The notes below the pieces were generated by a model. That model did not search any database and was not told the DNA's origin. It saw only the letters and a program-made list of their open reading frames with translations. Shown here one piece after another: positions 13,246-28,052 of a stretch of 64,000 nt of DNA. Each line of letters begins with the position of its first letter. Within the stretch, counting starts at the first letter, position 1. The stretch spans positions 22,074,449 to 22,138,448 of the forward strand of contig NC_134521.1 in NCBI RefSeq assembly GCF_027942865.1, read 5' to 3'. The stretch is from Odontesthes bonariensis. Its lineage: Eukaryota > Chordata > Actinopteri > Atheriniformes > Atherinopsidae. Both the position numbers and the translations under genes were made by a program.

Positions 13246-14135
13246 AGGGATAGTTCATCTCTTTTGACATGAAGCTGTATGACATCCCATATTAGCAATA
13301 TCATTTATGAACATTGACTTACCCCCCGCTGCGTCCTGTGAGCCGAGTTCCAGCCTCGTTTTGGCGTTGACGAAGGTAGTCCGGCTAGTTTGCTAGGGTC
13401 CCGAAAATAAAGCGTTTTGCTTCTCAAAACAATATGTGTTCAAAAGAGTAATACATTTGCATCACAAAATTGTTCTCCAGGAAAAGTCAGACCTCACAAT
13501 CTCTATTTCTCTCTACCTTCGTATCACTACGGGCTGTGTAAACTGTGCAGACCGAGCGCTCCCCTGCTTCCGAGCGGTAAACACGTAACAGGTGCGGCTA
13601 TCGCTAGGTGGCTTAACGCATTGATATGAAGCGAGGCAAAAATAGCGCCAAGCGATTGTGAGGTCTGACTTTTTCTGGATGGACGATTTTGTGATGCGAA
13701 TGTATTATTGAATGAATGGACAGTAGAGAGTCCCATTCGATTTTGCGTGTTGTCTTTCAGGAAATGCTGCTAGGTGTATTATCCTGGTTTGCATTTCCGG
13801 TGCGAGAGAACTACAAACATCTCCTCTTTCCAGGTTCGGTGGCGGAGTAATATCAACGAACATCCAGTCTTCGATACAACTCAATGGGATTTATAAAATG
13901 TCAAATAAAACACGACAGAAGCAACTTTTCGCTTTTGAAAACGGACGTTTATGGTGCTTTTACGGAACTTTTAGGACATGCACCATGCTTGCCATTCTGA
14001 AGCAGGTTGAGAAGAATCAAAATTAGGTAAATACCGGAGACAGCAGTAAAATTAAAAAAAAACGTGAGGGGGGTTCTAAAACATTGCAGACGACTCATAA
14101 AAGAGGCTTAATGTTGAAAATACCGCAGTTCTCCT
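13246..14135. mobile_element. TTAA-flanked MITE (T2/Kolobok-like ends), full length
   Basis: TTAA at 13242-13245 and 14136-14139 flank ends AGGGATAGTTC and, inverted, AGGAGAACTGC. The TTAAAGGRR end motif is that of T2-type MITEs linked to Kolobok transposons (recalled). No coding capacity. An internal inverted repeat (13449-13501 against 13654-13707) could fold into a large hairpin. The left part recurs at 63659 to the window end in the same orientation, so this is a dispersed family. Confidence 0.75.
13449..13707. repeat. Inverted repeat with 53-bp arms inside the MITE
   Basis: The left arm 13449-13501 and right arm 13654-13707 are near-identical reverse complements (a few mismatches), sharing the block AAAGTCAGACCTCACAATC. 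They are separated by about 150 bases that include the TTTCTCTCTACC segment. Transcripts across it would form a long hairpin. Confidence 0.8.
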
Positions 14136-14164
14136 TTAAGCTCACTTCTAAAGTGAGGGGCCAG

Positions 14165-14600
14165 CACTGATTTGATCACGGCCGTGCACTTGGTGCGATG
14201 CATTCTAAACTTTCCAAATTCCTCTTCTAGGATGTCTGACAGATCATCCACTGCGTTGATCGACGTGTGGCACGCCACGTATGTTGCAACTCTAATTTCC
14301 CTTCTTTTCTGGTCATTGTTGATCTCTCCATCAGAACTGGTTGTTGGTCTAGCAAAGGACCTGATGCTAGTGTTGACGTTCGGGAGCCTTGTGTCTTTTT
14401 GTCTCTGCGTGGTCTTTAAGGTCCCTTAGTTGAGCCCGGATCTTGCTTTTGCAATATTTGCACCGTGCCTTGGATGGATCTTGCAGGACAGGTGCAATCC
14501 AAGCTTTTAGGACGTCCTCGGACTCCCACTCCTCTCTGTAGTGCTTTTTATATTTTCCCCACTTGGATGATATTTCGTATTCGAGACGAGTAGCTGCTTA
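14165..14600 (-). pseudogene. Broken hAT-related gene with BED-type zinc finger
   Basis: On the minus strand from about 14600 to 14372 one frame reads a basic N-terminus, then CKYC, then HAETKRH: a C-x2-C...H-x5-H BED-type finger of the kind found at the start of hAT transposases and their host-derived relatives. A stop follows soon after. In another frame, 14371-14165 continues with a block (VATYVACHTSINAVDDL, then KFRMHRTKCTAVIK) that I recognise from multicopy fish proteins of the same type. The frame change and missing catalytic part mark it as a dead fragment. Confidence 0.65.
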
Positions 14601-14639
14601 GTGCTGTAGCTGGTTGAGTACCGGTAGCCTTATGGAAAT

Positions 14640-15262
14640 TTCCATAACTCTCAAAATGGCTCTGTGGCCAGTGGCCATTGGGCGGCCACCCGCCCAATCT
14701 GGCAACATTGGTTATAAGCGACTTTATTTTTTGTGGCGAGTGATGGCGAGTCATTGAACTTTGAGGCGTCGCCATGCCCACGCCCTTTGAGGTTTGAAAA
14801 AGTTTCTCCATGATTTTCCCCCCCTTGTCTTAAGACTTACCTGGCCAAGTTTGAACTCTGTAGCATTACATCTGTAGGACGAGTTCGATGCAAGGCGTAG
14901 AATCGGGCAAAAATGGCACAAAAACTCACTTTCCATCCAAAATGGCCGCCTTCCTGTGGACGTGGGACCGTGGCGGCATGAGACTTTTTTGTGCGTCTGG
15001 GCATGATGAATGAGTGTACCGAATTTTGTCGTCCCACGCGAAACTAAGCCCAATGCGGGACCATTTTTAAGCATCGTAGGGGGCGCTACAGAGTCAATGA
15101 GCAACTCCCAAAAATATAAAGTTTAGATTCTTTCATGTCGTCGACTTGCAGGGGGTGCTCGCAAAATTTCAAGAGTTTTCCTTTAGCAAAGAATAAGAAT
15201 ATAGAAAAAGAAACCTTACAATAGGGTCCTTGCAGTTTCACTGCTCGGTCCCTAATAATAAT
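14640..15262. repeat. Unclassified dispersed fish repeat with AATAAT tail
   Basis: The block ending in GCTCGGTCCCTAATAATAAT resembles, from memory, a repeat common in percomorph fish that ends at that motif followed by TAA repeats. It contains runs such as AAAATGGCCGCC. No coding frame or inverted ends are clear, so the class is open. Confidence 0.45.
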
Positions 15263-15316
15263 AATCCTGTTTTACCTCCCGTTATTGTAAACTTGACTTA
15301 ACTGCGGTGACTTTAA

Positions 15317-15914
15317 AGCTGCAGTCTGCAACTCCTTTTCAAGCATAATGCCTGGAACTGTCCTGGGATTCTGAAAGTAGTACATTAAATACCCCAATAC
15401 AAAAAGAAAAATGTTCTCTAGGTCCCCTATATGTCCCGCTAGGTCCCTCCTAAGCCAGCAGGTTTGTTTACAAAATTGCAGACCGGACCGGTAAAAGGTA
15501 ACCAATCAGGTCACGAGCTGGGCTCTGCTGCCTGTCAATCACCGATTGTGCACGCGCGATACAAGGTAGGCTCGTCCCCACGCTTATTTATCTTGACTAT
15601 TGAACTTCATTACGGGCTAGTCTACTTACTGTGTCTTCCATGATGCAAATGACAGGTGAGTTGATGAACGAGGAGTCGTGTACGCGCATCTGGCGTGCAC
15701 GTAGACGTGCACGAGTTCTCATGTGTTTTGATGGGGCGGGACAGGAAGTTGAATAACTTTTTATTTTTCGGTTAAAAAATAAGCATTTCTTAGATTTTGG
15801 GACTACGGAGGTCACCGTTTTCAACTTCAAGCGTTCTGATAGATCATGTAAACTCTTAAAATGCCAAAAATTAGGACTTTACGTATGACAACAACAATCC
15901 TGCAGACTGCAGCT
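15317..15914. mobile_element. TTAA-flanked MITE upstream of nccrp1
   Basis: Perfect 14-bp inverted ends AGCTGCAGTCTGCA lie inside TTAA at 15313-15316 and 15915-15918. The partial nccrp1 duplicate has the matching uninterrupted site, GTGACTTTAAG, at about 21010-21020 with a single TTAA. This shows directly that the element inserted here and doubled TTAA. It has no gene. It sits 137 bp upstream of the nccrp1 start codon, in the likely promoter. Confidence 0.88.
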
Positions 15915-16051
15915 TTAAGAGGGCAGGGAGCTCCATGAATGAATTACTCCGCTCCACATTGCAACACCAGGGGTGTGGCGTACACTGAAAACCCTCGGCA
16001 GACTTCCTGGTTGAATCAGACCAAGGAAATCAAGCAGCATTTGCACGCACC

Positions 16052-19545
<3,494 letters not shown>

Positions 19546-20990
19546 GCTGAATCCTGCGATTCAGACATGGCTGTTAAGCCAATTAACCTAACCAGTTATT
19601 CGCTTTCAGACTGTGTATTAAAAGAAGAAGCATAATTGAATGTACGATTGATTTATTTTGCTATGTTTTGGGGGTTGATTTTAAAGTAGTTTAAAGTAAT
19701 GGTGCATTAGCTTTTATTTTTAAATCAAAAGGGTTGTAATGAATCAAGATTTGCTCTTCAGAAGAACTGATACACTCCTGTGGTGCCACAATAAAACATG
19801 GCCTACATTTTTTGTTTCGGAGTTCATGATTTCTTTGATGGTATACGTGTCAAAATGTTTGATACATCTGTATGAAATAGATATATATATATTCCCACTA
19901 ACTGTGCATTCATTAATTAGGTAGGTTGACGTAAAACATAGTCAGGACATGAAAACATCAATTCTGAAGGAAACATTGCATCATTCGAATTTCATTTTCC
20001 AGACATTAGATCTTCAATTTTTTAGAAATAACCACTTTTAGCTTTGATTGCAGACTCTGGCCGCTCTGGATGTGAGTTTTTCAAGGTAACTTCCATAATC
20101 TCTGTACAAACAGTGTGGAGGCATTCACAGTGCAGCTGTGCATTTGTTGCCGACATAGTTTGAACCCTTTGAGTTGAGGTTGGGTGGCTGCGATGGTCAT
20201 GATTCATGCAGTGCATGCACAGCCGAAGGATGTACTTTGGTTCATTGTCTTGCCAGCCAAGCCTCACAGTTCAAAAGTTATGAATTATCACTATGAAGGC
20301 TTAGGAATTGTGAAATCACAACTTTTTACGTCGCTCATTGTTAAGGATGGGGCGGGGTTCATGTGACACATTTGCAAACCCCAATCATGTATTTATAAAT
20401 TCCTGAAGCTAAACCAATCATGATTGACACAGAAGCAGAAAAGTGAAAGAGCTTTTAAAGATATCGGAACAGTTTGAGACTTAAACTTAAATCTGTTACG
20501 TAACAGTCTGCAGATTAACACCAACAACCACCTTCTCTTAGTTCCCAGCACGTGTTTATGTGGATCTTAAAAGTGGCAAACATGAATTTTGTGACAGTTT
20601 TAAATGACAATAATGGCTCTTTTAAAAGGCCTATTTGCAAAAGGACTTTCAAATTTGGTTATTTCCTTTTGATGAAAGAAAGATGTCATCAAGACAAAAG
20701 GTTATTATAGTAAAGTTTTAGACTGTCCCAGGAAGTCCTAAGAAGTTTATAAAGAAAAAAGAACAAATGTATTAATCTTATCCGATTGATAAACATAAAA
20801 ATAAGAGAAATTTCAATAGTCGCTGGGTTAAAGTGAGAGCACAAAGCTTTGTATTTTTTTTTTAACATAACATTTAAATAATTTAAAGCACAGAAAAAAT
20901 ACTACTTGTACTATTACAACTACTACTATTATTGTCAAGAGTAATAATAGTGGTAATAATAATAATTACCTCTACCACTGCTCTTATTTG
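19546..20990. other. Spacer between nccrp1 and its partial copy
   Basis: No gene recognised. Part of 20000-20260 faintly resembles worn Tc1-type repeat DNA. The stretch 20880-20980 is rich in TAA/TAC repeats. The start of homology with the nccrp1 upstream region is at about 20991. Confidence 0.4.
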
Positions 20991-21132
20991 AAACTTTATT
21001 AAACTGCTGTGACTTTAAGAAGACAGGGAGAGCCATGTATTGCTACAACGAGGTGTGGAGTCTAAGACTAAAGTCTCCCTGGTCGGATCGGATTCAGTTC
21101 AAGATCATAAAGCATTTTCGAGCACTCTCCTG

Positions 21133-22966
21133 CTGAATGCAGGAAGAGATGTGAGACTGAGTGGGGTCTACAGGGCGCACCAATGCCTGACAGCGTGGAC
21201 TGGAAGTCCGTGTGTGAAGCCAAGCCACTGGGAAGAAACTTACTGAAGAACCCTTTGCTCCACTGTAACACATTACAGCTCCAAATATGACTCATGTCTC
21301 TGTTCAGTAATGATTCATCATATTCTGAAATCATAATTCATTTTTCGTTTGATGCTAGCTTCACTGTTTGATCTTGAATCACTTTAACTACAAATATGTT
21401 AATTCTGAACTGCCTCTTAAATAGTGTTTTCGTACCAGCAATTCAAGAAAAAACATCCTGAGTGCTGTTCGTGTTCATGGTAATGACTGCTGAAATGTGT
21501 GAAAATCTCGCTAATGGGGAAGTATAAAAAGAAAATATGGAAATGTGTTGAAGTCTGGTATGTTAATATATTGAGTATTGTTGTTTGTTCTTACCACCTT
21601 TTGTAAAACGTGAAAGTGAAAAGTAGTTACTTGGTACCAAAATACCCGTAGAGACGATTCATATAGGACAACAATGACCCATGATGTGATGGACACTGAT
21701 TTTATTACTATAAAACAATCATTTACATTTTGTTGCTTGGGTCCTCGATGTGCATAACAGACTTTTTGTCTGTAACACCTACATTTACATTGTAAGGCAA
21801 AAACAATGTGGTGAGGAATAAGTGAAACGGTGGTAAATCTTCTAAAGTAGAATGGCTCCTTTCTGTTTTTAGAAATCTAACTTCAAAGGCATCTATGACA
21901 CTGACTAAACGTTGACCTAAAGCTGAGGTGTGTCTCTATTGTTGTACTGAACATATTCTCCTGACTATTGCACAAAAAGTGAGTGTTTTTAAACACACCC
22001 AATGACTGTCAGAAAGCTATGTTTCTTTGCCTTGCGGTGTTTGCACTGGGATCACAGTCGTCACAAAAGTAGTTGGTTGTGTTCCCTGCACAGACTTAGA
22101 CTTAGACTTTCTTTATTGTCATTGCACAAAAAAAACACAGGTGAGTCTTGACAACGAAATGTCGTTACTTGGCTTCCGGTCAACAGCGCTAAAATTTTTG
22201 AATGCTGTACAGTACTATACAATAAAAATAATTAGGTATGGAAGTGCTATGTGCCAGCACTCAGAATAAAAATATAAAAAAATAAATAAAATTTGCACTT
22301 AGTGCAAAAATATTGCACTCAGCCTAAGGGAAATTGTAAAAGCAGAAGTGTGTAGTTCGACCCCAGGTACAATGTAAAATACAGATGTGCGAGTATTGTC
22401 CAGTAAGGATACCCCTCCACCCAAACCAAATCTCACATTTGGACCTCCTCCAAGTTGTCAGCCTGATGGGGAGAGACCATCTGTTGAGAATCTGTATGTT
22501 TTGTTAAAAACTGAAAGAAAAAAAGGGTTTTGTTCAGAGTAAGTAATCAAGTCATTCTTAGGTGACTTTACTGGCTGGACTACAAGCATAGAAGTCCTGC
22601 CCTATGATTCCAGTGGCATCCCAGCAGGTGCTGGGATTTGTGCAATACTTCAGTTTAGGTTGGTGTCATTGGAGATCAAACATCTGCACGAGTCCATCTA
22701 TCAGCTGCATGTGAAGTTACTGGGTACTGACAAAAGTACAGTGATCTCCGAGCACACCGTCAACCCCAGCGAGGAACTTAGCACCTACTCTCATAAATGG
22801 AAGGAGGTGAGTTACTGAGCTCACCGGTGCAATGATCTGCCTGTGTCCGAACGTTTCACTGTAATCATCGGTGTTGGCCTGCAGGTGTCACACGTGTTCT
22901 CTGGCTATGGACCCGGGGTGAATTTTTTTTTCTTTACCACGCAGTTCACAGGCAGCTCGTAATGGT
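21133..22966 (+). pseudogene. Partial, decayed tandem duplicate of nccrp1
   Basis: Remnants in order: exon 1 (about 21133-21262, start codon lost, slips early), a poor exon 2 (about 22400-22465), exon 3 (22562-22660), exon 5 (22684-22807) and the start of exon 6 (22886-22920), after which the coding frame is cut by a deletion with a T-rich filler. Exon 4 is gone: a deletion joins the intron after exon 3 straight to the middle of exon 5 near 22684. The exon 3 and exon 5 blocks are nearly identical to the intact gene, while surrounding intron DNA differs by many indels. It cannot encode an FBA domain. Its upstream end keeps the MITE-free ancestral site. Confidence 0.88.
22090..22330 (-). repeat. 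Probable LINE 3' end, minus orientation
   Basis: The block starting CTTAGACTTTCTTTATTGTCATTGCACA and containing AACGAAATGTCGTTACTTGGC resembles, from memory, the 3' tail of a multicopy fish retroelement. It sits inside what would be intron 1 of the nccrp1 copy. No coding part is present. Confidence 0.5.
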
Positions 22967-23991
22967 AAGACCAGTCAAAAGCAGTTCATAGGCTGATCCT
23001 GCAATTCAGACATGGCTGTTAAGCCAATTCAGCTTAACTGGTTTATTTACTGTTTAGAGTGTGTATTAAAAGAAAACACACAACAAAAAAGAAAACAATG
23101 GTTTACACTTACGATTTTTGGGGTTGGTTTGGAATTATCTTAAAGTAAATCTTTACTTTTGTTTTTTGAGTTATTTTTCAAAGAAAGGGTTGGAACGGAT
23201 CCCGGTTTGCTCATCTTGAGAACTGATACACGGCTGGGGTGCCAAAATAAAAAATAATAATACCGTTTCCTTGTTTCAGAGTTGATTATTTCTTTCAAGT
23301 AGCAAAAGCTGTGTTGAAATACTGCATGGGATAGACACTGTGCACACATTAAGTGTGTATTCAGTATTTCTCAGTATATCAAGTAGTTTTGAGGACATTC
23401 TTCGTGATACAGTGGCTTATGAAAGTAATCAACCCCTTGACATTTTACCTATTTTGTACCATTTGGAAGTAAGATGGATTTTTAGTTTTGTTTCATTTTA
23501 GCAACACAACATGCCCACCACTTTGAAAGTGCAAGATTTCTTAAACTGTGAAACAACGAAATATGACAGCAAAGAAAAAGAATGTTTATTACAGCCCCTT
23601 TTGCGACAATTCCAGCTGCAAGTCTCATGGAGTATGTTTCTGCATGTTTGGTACATCTATCTGCTGGGATTTCTGCCCATTATTCAAGACCAAACTGCTT
23701 CACATTTTTTCAATCTGGGTGAGTTCTGCTGGAGTACAACAATGTCTAATTCATAGAAGATATTCTTAATAGGACTGAGGTCTGGACTCAGACTAGACCA
23801 TTCCAAAATATTTGATTATTTACCCTTTAACCAACTCGGTGTCATTTAAGCATTGTGCTTAGTTTCGATGTCATGCTCAAAGGTAAACCTCTGTCTCCAT
23901 CTCAGTTCTCTGGAAGACTGAAACAAGCTTTTCTTCAAGAATTTGCCTGTATTTAGCAGCAGCCATCATTCCGTCAAATTTCTTTCATCAG

Positions 23992-25705
23992 CAGTGCCGT
24001 AACGAGCATTGAGGACACACAGGTCATGACCTCGGTATTTTCCCCGGTGTTTTTTTTATTTTTTTTTATTTTTTTTATTCAGAGAAATGTCAAATTAATA
24101 TAAGATGAAAATCGTTCTGACTTTGATTGGTGGAAAGATCAGCATGCATTCTCATTTGTTTTTCTGAAAATAAAGTCCACATAATCCCTTTATCATCACG
24201 TTATATTTTAAAACTGAGCGGAAAAACGCCACCCGACTTTTTTTTCTTTTTTTTTTTTTTTTTTACGCCACCCGACATTGGAAACATGTTTATCATATTA
24301 CACAGCTTCGACGCGAAAGTCAGCTGCGAAATGGAAGCAAGATGAGGAAATCTACTGAACAAACTAAACTCAGCTTTGGAAAGCCAACTGGCCAGGGGAA
24401 AAGAAAGAGAGAAGAAGGAGGTGAGTTCATTTCGCCAATCGCCAGTGAGAATGAGTGACAGTTCATAATGTTCATATGCGTTCAAAGCGCGGCTAGGAAT
24501 AGGAGGATGCTATCGTTGTCCTCAGCATTTCAAGCAACAGTCACAAAGCCCCTTGGTTAGGATTTCGTTTTCCAGTCGGCACAAACACACTGCACACAAA
24601 TCTCTCTCTCAATTCGATTTTCCAAAAAAAAAAAGTAGCGACCTGTAATGGAATTGTTGGGACACGGCTTGGGCTGTTAAGCTAACTTTTTTTTTTTTTA
24701 ATCAGGGCTTGACAGTTTTGTGCCAACTGTGGCTAATGGTCATTCAGCCTCACTAGCTACAGTTTTGTTCAGTGCTATATGGCTTCCTACATGTAAATAA
24801 AGCAGACTAATAGAAACTGGGTCAGAAACTTATATTTTTCTTTTACTTAAAACAGTTGATGATGCACACGGTGCAAAATAACAGAATGAAATACCCCGTG
24901 TACTCTCTCATATGACACAATCTTGAGGTTAGTTGTGCTGCTCATGGTGCATTATGAAGCCAAGTTTTACCAGCATTTAGCTAGTTGTCAGGCCCAGCAT
25001 GATACCTATGTCTTCTCTGTGTTGAGTGAATGGATTGAATTGAGACTATTCATCTAAAATACAGCCAACATCTTGTGGTCTGTTTGGCACATTCTACGAT
25101 GTTAATTTAGTGGGTGGATTCAACCAGTTACTTAGGTAAAATGATTGCATTTTTCATGAACCATTTGGATTTTATTGCAAATGGTGTCTAAAATTTTGCA
25201 CATCGGTTAGACCAATAGCCCAACTCATTCATTTGACCTTTTAGTGGGTCATGCACATGCATGGTGATGATGGTGACAATAGTAATAATAATAATAATGT
25301 AATATTAATAATAACAATAATATTAATGGTGATGCTGATGATGATATTTTAAAACAGATGACACAGGAGAGGATGAGAATGAGGGAGTTGAAGAGAGAGA
25401 GTCAGTAGAGGAAGAAAGGGGAAGAACTGAGTCTCACTCACTCACTCACTCACTCACTCACTCACTCACTCACTCACTCACTCACTCACTCACTCACTCA
25501 AATACTCTACTTTTGTGATCACATTGTTATAATAAACTTGTTCACCTACATATTCACCTCCTTGATGGGCTTGTGATTTACCTCTGTTTATTCACATTTC
25601 CAAACTGTATTTTAAAAAGTCAACATATTAGGATGTTTTTTTTGTCAAATAAGATTTATCGCAATATTTGACCTCGGTATTTGAAAAATCCTGGTTACGG
25701 CCCTG
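23992..25705 (+). mobile_element. hAT-like insert with imperfect ends and short coding remnants
   Basis: The ends CAGTGCCGTAACGAG and, inverted, CAGGGCCGTAACCAG match each other and recall hAT termini. I could not find an 8-bp target duplication. Inside, 24341-24420 reads MRKSTEQTKLSFGKPTGQGK and ends at a GTGAGT donor, like the N-terminal exon of hAT/ZMYM-type proteins. A second exon-like piece (25358-25430, acidic, EDENEGVEERES) runs into a CTCA microsatellite. The rest of the transposase is missing, so it is non-autonomous. Confidence 0.55.
25433..25500 (+). repeat. (CTCA)17 microsatellite
   Basis: Seventeen perfect CTCA units. It sits at the internal deletion point of the hAT-like insert, directly after its second exon remnant. 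Confidence 0.98.
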
Positions 25706-26199
25706 GAGCACGATGTAAAACATCCCCACATCACGATGCAGCTGCCGTTGTACCTCACTGTGGCCTCCTTGATGGCCAAAGTGTTCAGTTTTCATCTCGC
25801 CACACCAGAGGACCTACTTTTACATTCACAGAGAGCCTCCCAGATGCTTTCGTGTTTTCTTCTGTAAGCAATGGTTGATGTGGTTTTGTTTTACCACATT
25901 AGTAGAATTATAAATATGGAAATAAGAATTAACCCACAGATGTCTTTAATGAAAGGAGAAGTAATTGTTGCATAATTATACTAGACTTCATTAGTTATGT
26001 TTTGACTGACCACTCATCAGAAAAATAGTCAAATTTGCAGATGCGCACTGTACTCGCTCTGTGATGCCTTCACGCGCTCTCAAATATGACTCCGAAATGA
26101 TAAATCCGTACTTCCTACTGGGACAAAAAAGTTTCTTTCGACGTTAGAATTTTAATGATAGTACAAGAAAAGTGTCTTCTGTTTTTTTTTCCGGTCACA

Positions 26200-26470
26200 A
26201 ATACATCGATTTTGGTCGCCTTTACTTTTGAACAGACCTGGAGTTTTGAACTAACGAGCGCACACTGAAGGCAAGCACGTCATCAGCCGCCGCGTGCGAG
26301 CTCAGCATCACCGTGACCGTTAACGTCAGTGACCGTTAACGGCAATGAGCGTTAACGGGAAAGTTCAGTCTTTGAGTCCAGTGGTGTGTCGAGGCGCGGG
26401 AAAGTTTTACTAGGTGTGAGTATCCACATTTTCAGAGACAATTGGCAACTTTCAGCGGAACTGTGTCCCA
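26200..26470 (+). promoter_or_regulatory. CpG-rich candidate promoter island
   Basis: This stretch is richer in CpG than its surroundings, with GCCGCCGCGTGCGAGCTC, three spaced copies of CGTTAACG (26318-26356) and GCGCGGGAAA, an E2F-type site, at 26393-26402. A GTGTGAGTA donor-like site follows at about 26414. It could be a first non-coding exon with promoter, for example of the exchanger gene 27 kb downstream, but nothing links them directly. Confidence 0.3.
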
Positions 26471-28048
26471 AAGCTGAAGGTAAGACACGGAGGGAAGGGA
26501 GGTTAGGGTCGCAGCTGCAGCGGACAAACTTGAGTGTTTTGTGAGACGTTGATACGCTAGACTGTCACTTCGGGAAGTTGGTGGCTTGTGATTTAAACTG
26601 TTTCTTCTTACATTCAAAATTAAATATGGCTGCGACCTGCAAATTTAAAAAGCTATCTTGTCTTTATGATTTCCGTCAGGTTTATCTTGGATAGTTATGT
26701 TTATGTCAAAGATATGCGTAAAGTAAGAGAGGCGTAATGCGAGAAATGTGATCGTTTAGTAGCAGCAAAGAAATGAAAAGTGGTAATCCATAATCTTCAT
26801 TAAAAACGGTTTTTGATTCGTGGAAATAAAAGTGCAGCAGACTTTAGTTATTCTTGATAGAAAAGATGATGCCTCGACCTCCTTAAAGACGATCTGTTTA
26901 AGCAGTTTTAAGGATATTCAACGAAAAGCTGTCAATAGTGATGTGCTTACTGACGCACACCTGGAAGATCCTATTCATTTTGTTTATAAATTCCCTTCCG
27001 GATGAAGACTGAACTTCAGAGCTGACTTTTACCTGACAGAAAAAAAACATTATTCTTTTAGTGGATTGGCAAATACAATAACCCTTCTCACACATGTCTC
27101 GTGTCCACAAGAGATACACCCATATAGACGTGTTCAGAGCTGATGATGTTGATGCAAAAGACAGTGTTGACTACAGATGCCCCCCTCAGTGCTGGTCCAT
27201 TATATTTGATTAGGCAGATGGTATTGCTTAGATCAATTTTTAGATAAGGATCCATGCAGAAGCACAATTATTATCATTTGTCTAAACTGATCATAACTTT
27301 TCTCCTTATGCGTCTGACAATGAGTCGTAATGTTTGTAGTGATAAAAAAAAAAAAAAAAGGACTGTACTAATGGTAATAGTTCACATAAAGGCAAATTTA
27401 TAGAGAGCAGATATTAAACTAATAAGAATAGACTTTATTTGCTTGTGCAAAGCTTATTTTTACGAGCTATTATACAGAACTAGCAGCAGCTAGCCTAATT
27501 AGCAACTGTTTCATTATTATATGAAGCCCTTTCACAGCACAAATGCCCACGATTTGCTTGTAGTACGTAATTAGGTCAAGTTAATCTTTTTTCATTGGTA
27601 ATTTAATCACATTTTTCATGGAAATGGGAACCTTTTAGAAAACATATGCCTTTGGAAAGAAATTACGAGAATTGTACAGTTTTATTTTCAAGTTTTGAGT
27701 AATTCTAACAATGATTGGTGTTTAATCCAGATCACGAATGTTATGAACCATTTATTTGAAGACAGTTTTGATCCCATTTGCTGTGACACTTAAAGGAAGA
27801 CGGTATGCGAGTGTCCTCGGGAGCTAAATCCAAGTAGTCCACCGCATCAGCTCGCTGACACTGACACTTGCAACTTTCCCCGATGTGTGTGTGATGGCAT
27901 AAGTAAACCAATGCTGCTGCATTGTGTTCATATACCAAATAAGCACGTCACTTGTGGGACAATGGGCCATACTACACCTCACGTTTCTCTCACATTTCCT
28001 GCACACTCAGTCAGTAAAACTGCATAGATTATCCGACCTGCCCACTTC
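26471..28048. other. Stretch without recognised gene
   Basis: No coding exon recognised. Contains an A15 run near 27345 and a short block at 27430 (ACTTTATTTGCTTGTGCA) that may be a retroelement tail. Confidence 0.45.
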
Positions 28049-28052
28049 TTAA

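Larger units (their letters stand above)
23408..25900. mobile_element. Tc1-like non-autonomous element, split by an insertion and 3' truncated
   Basis: The left end reads TACAGTGGCTTATGAAAGTA, the typical Tc1-type fish terminus. The body (23700-23990: a stretch like GGACTGAGGTCTGGACTC) and its continuation (25706-25900: GCACGATGTAAAACATCCCC) belong to one repeat that is interrupted by 23992-25705. No matching right end was found by 26050, and no transposase frame remains. Confidence 0.6.

Noticed and set aside
21040..21246. A second functional nccrp1 first exon
   Set aside because: The start codon is missing, the frame is shifted early, exon 4 is deleted and exon 6 is cut, so the copy cannot be functional.
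25433..25500. CRISPR-like regular repeat
   Set aside because: It is a pure tetranucleotide microsatellite without spacers, in a vertebrate genome.
23992..25705. 8-bp target duplication for the hAT-like insert
   Set aside because: The flanks TTCATCAG and GAGCACGA do not match, even after shifting; the boundary or the class may be slightly wrong.
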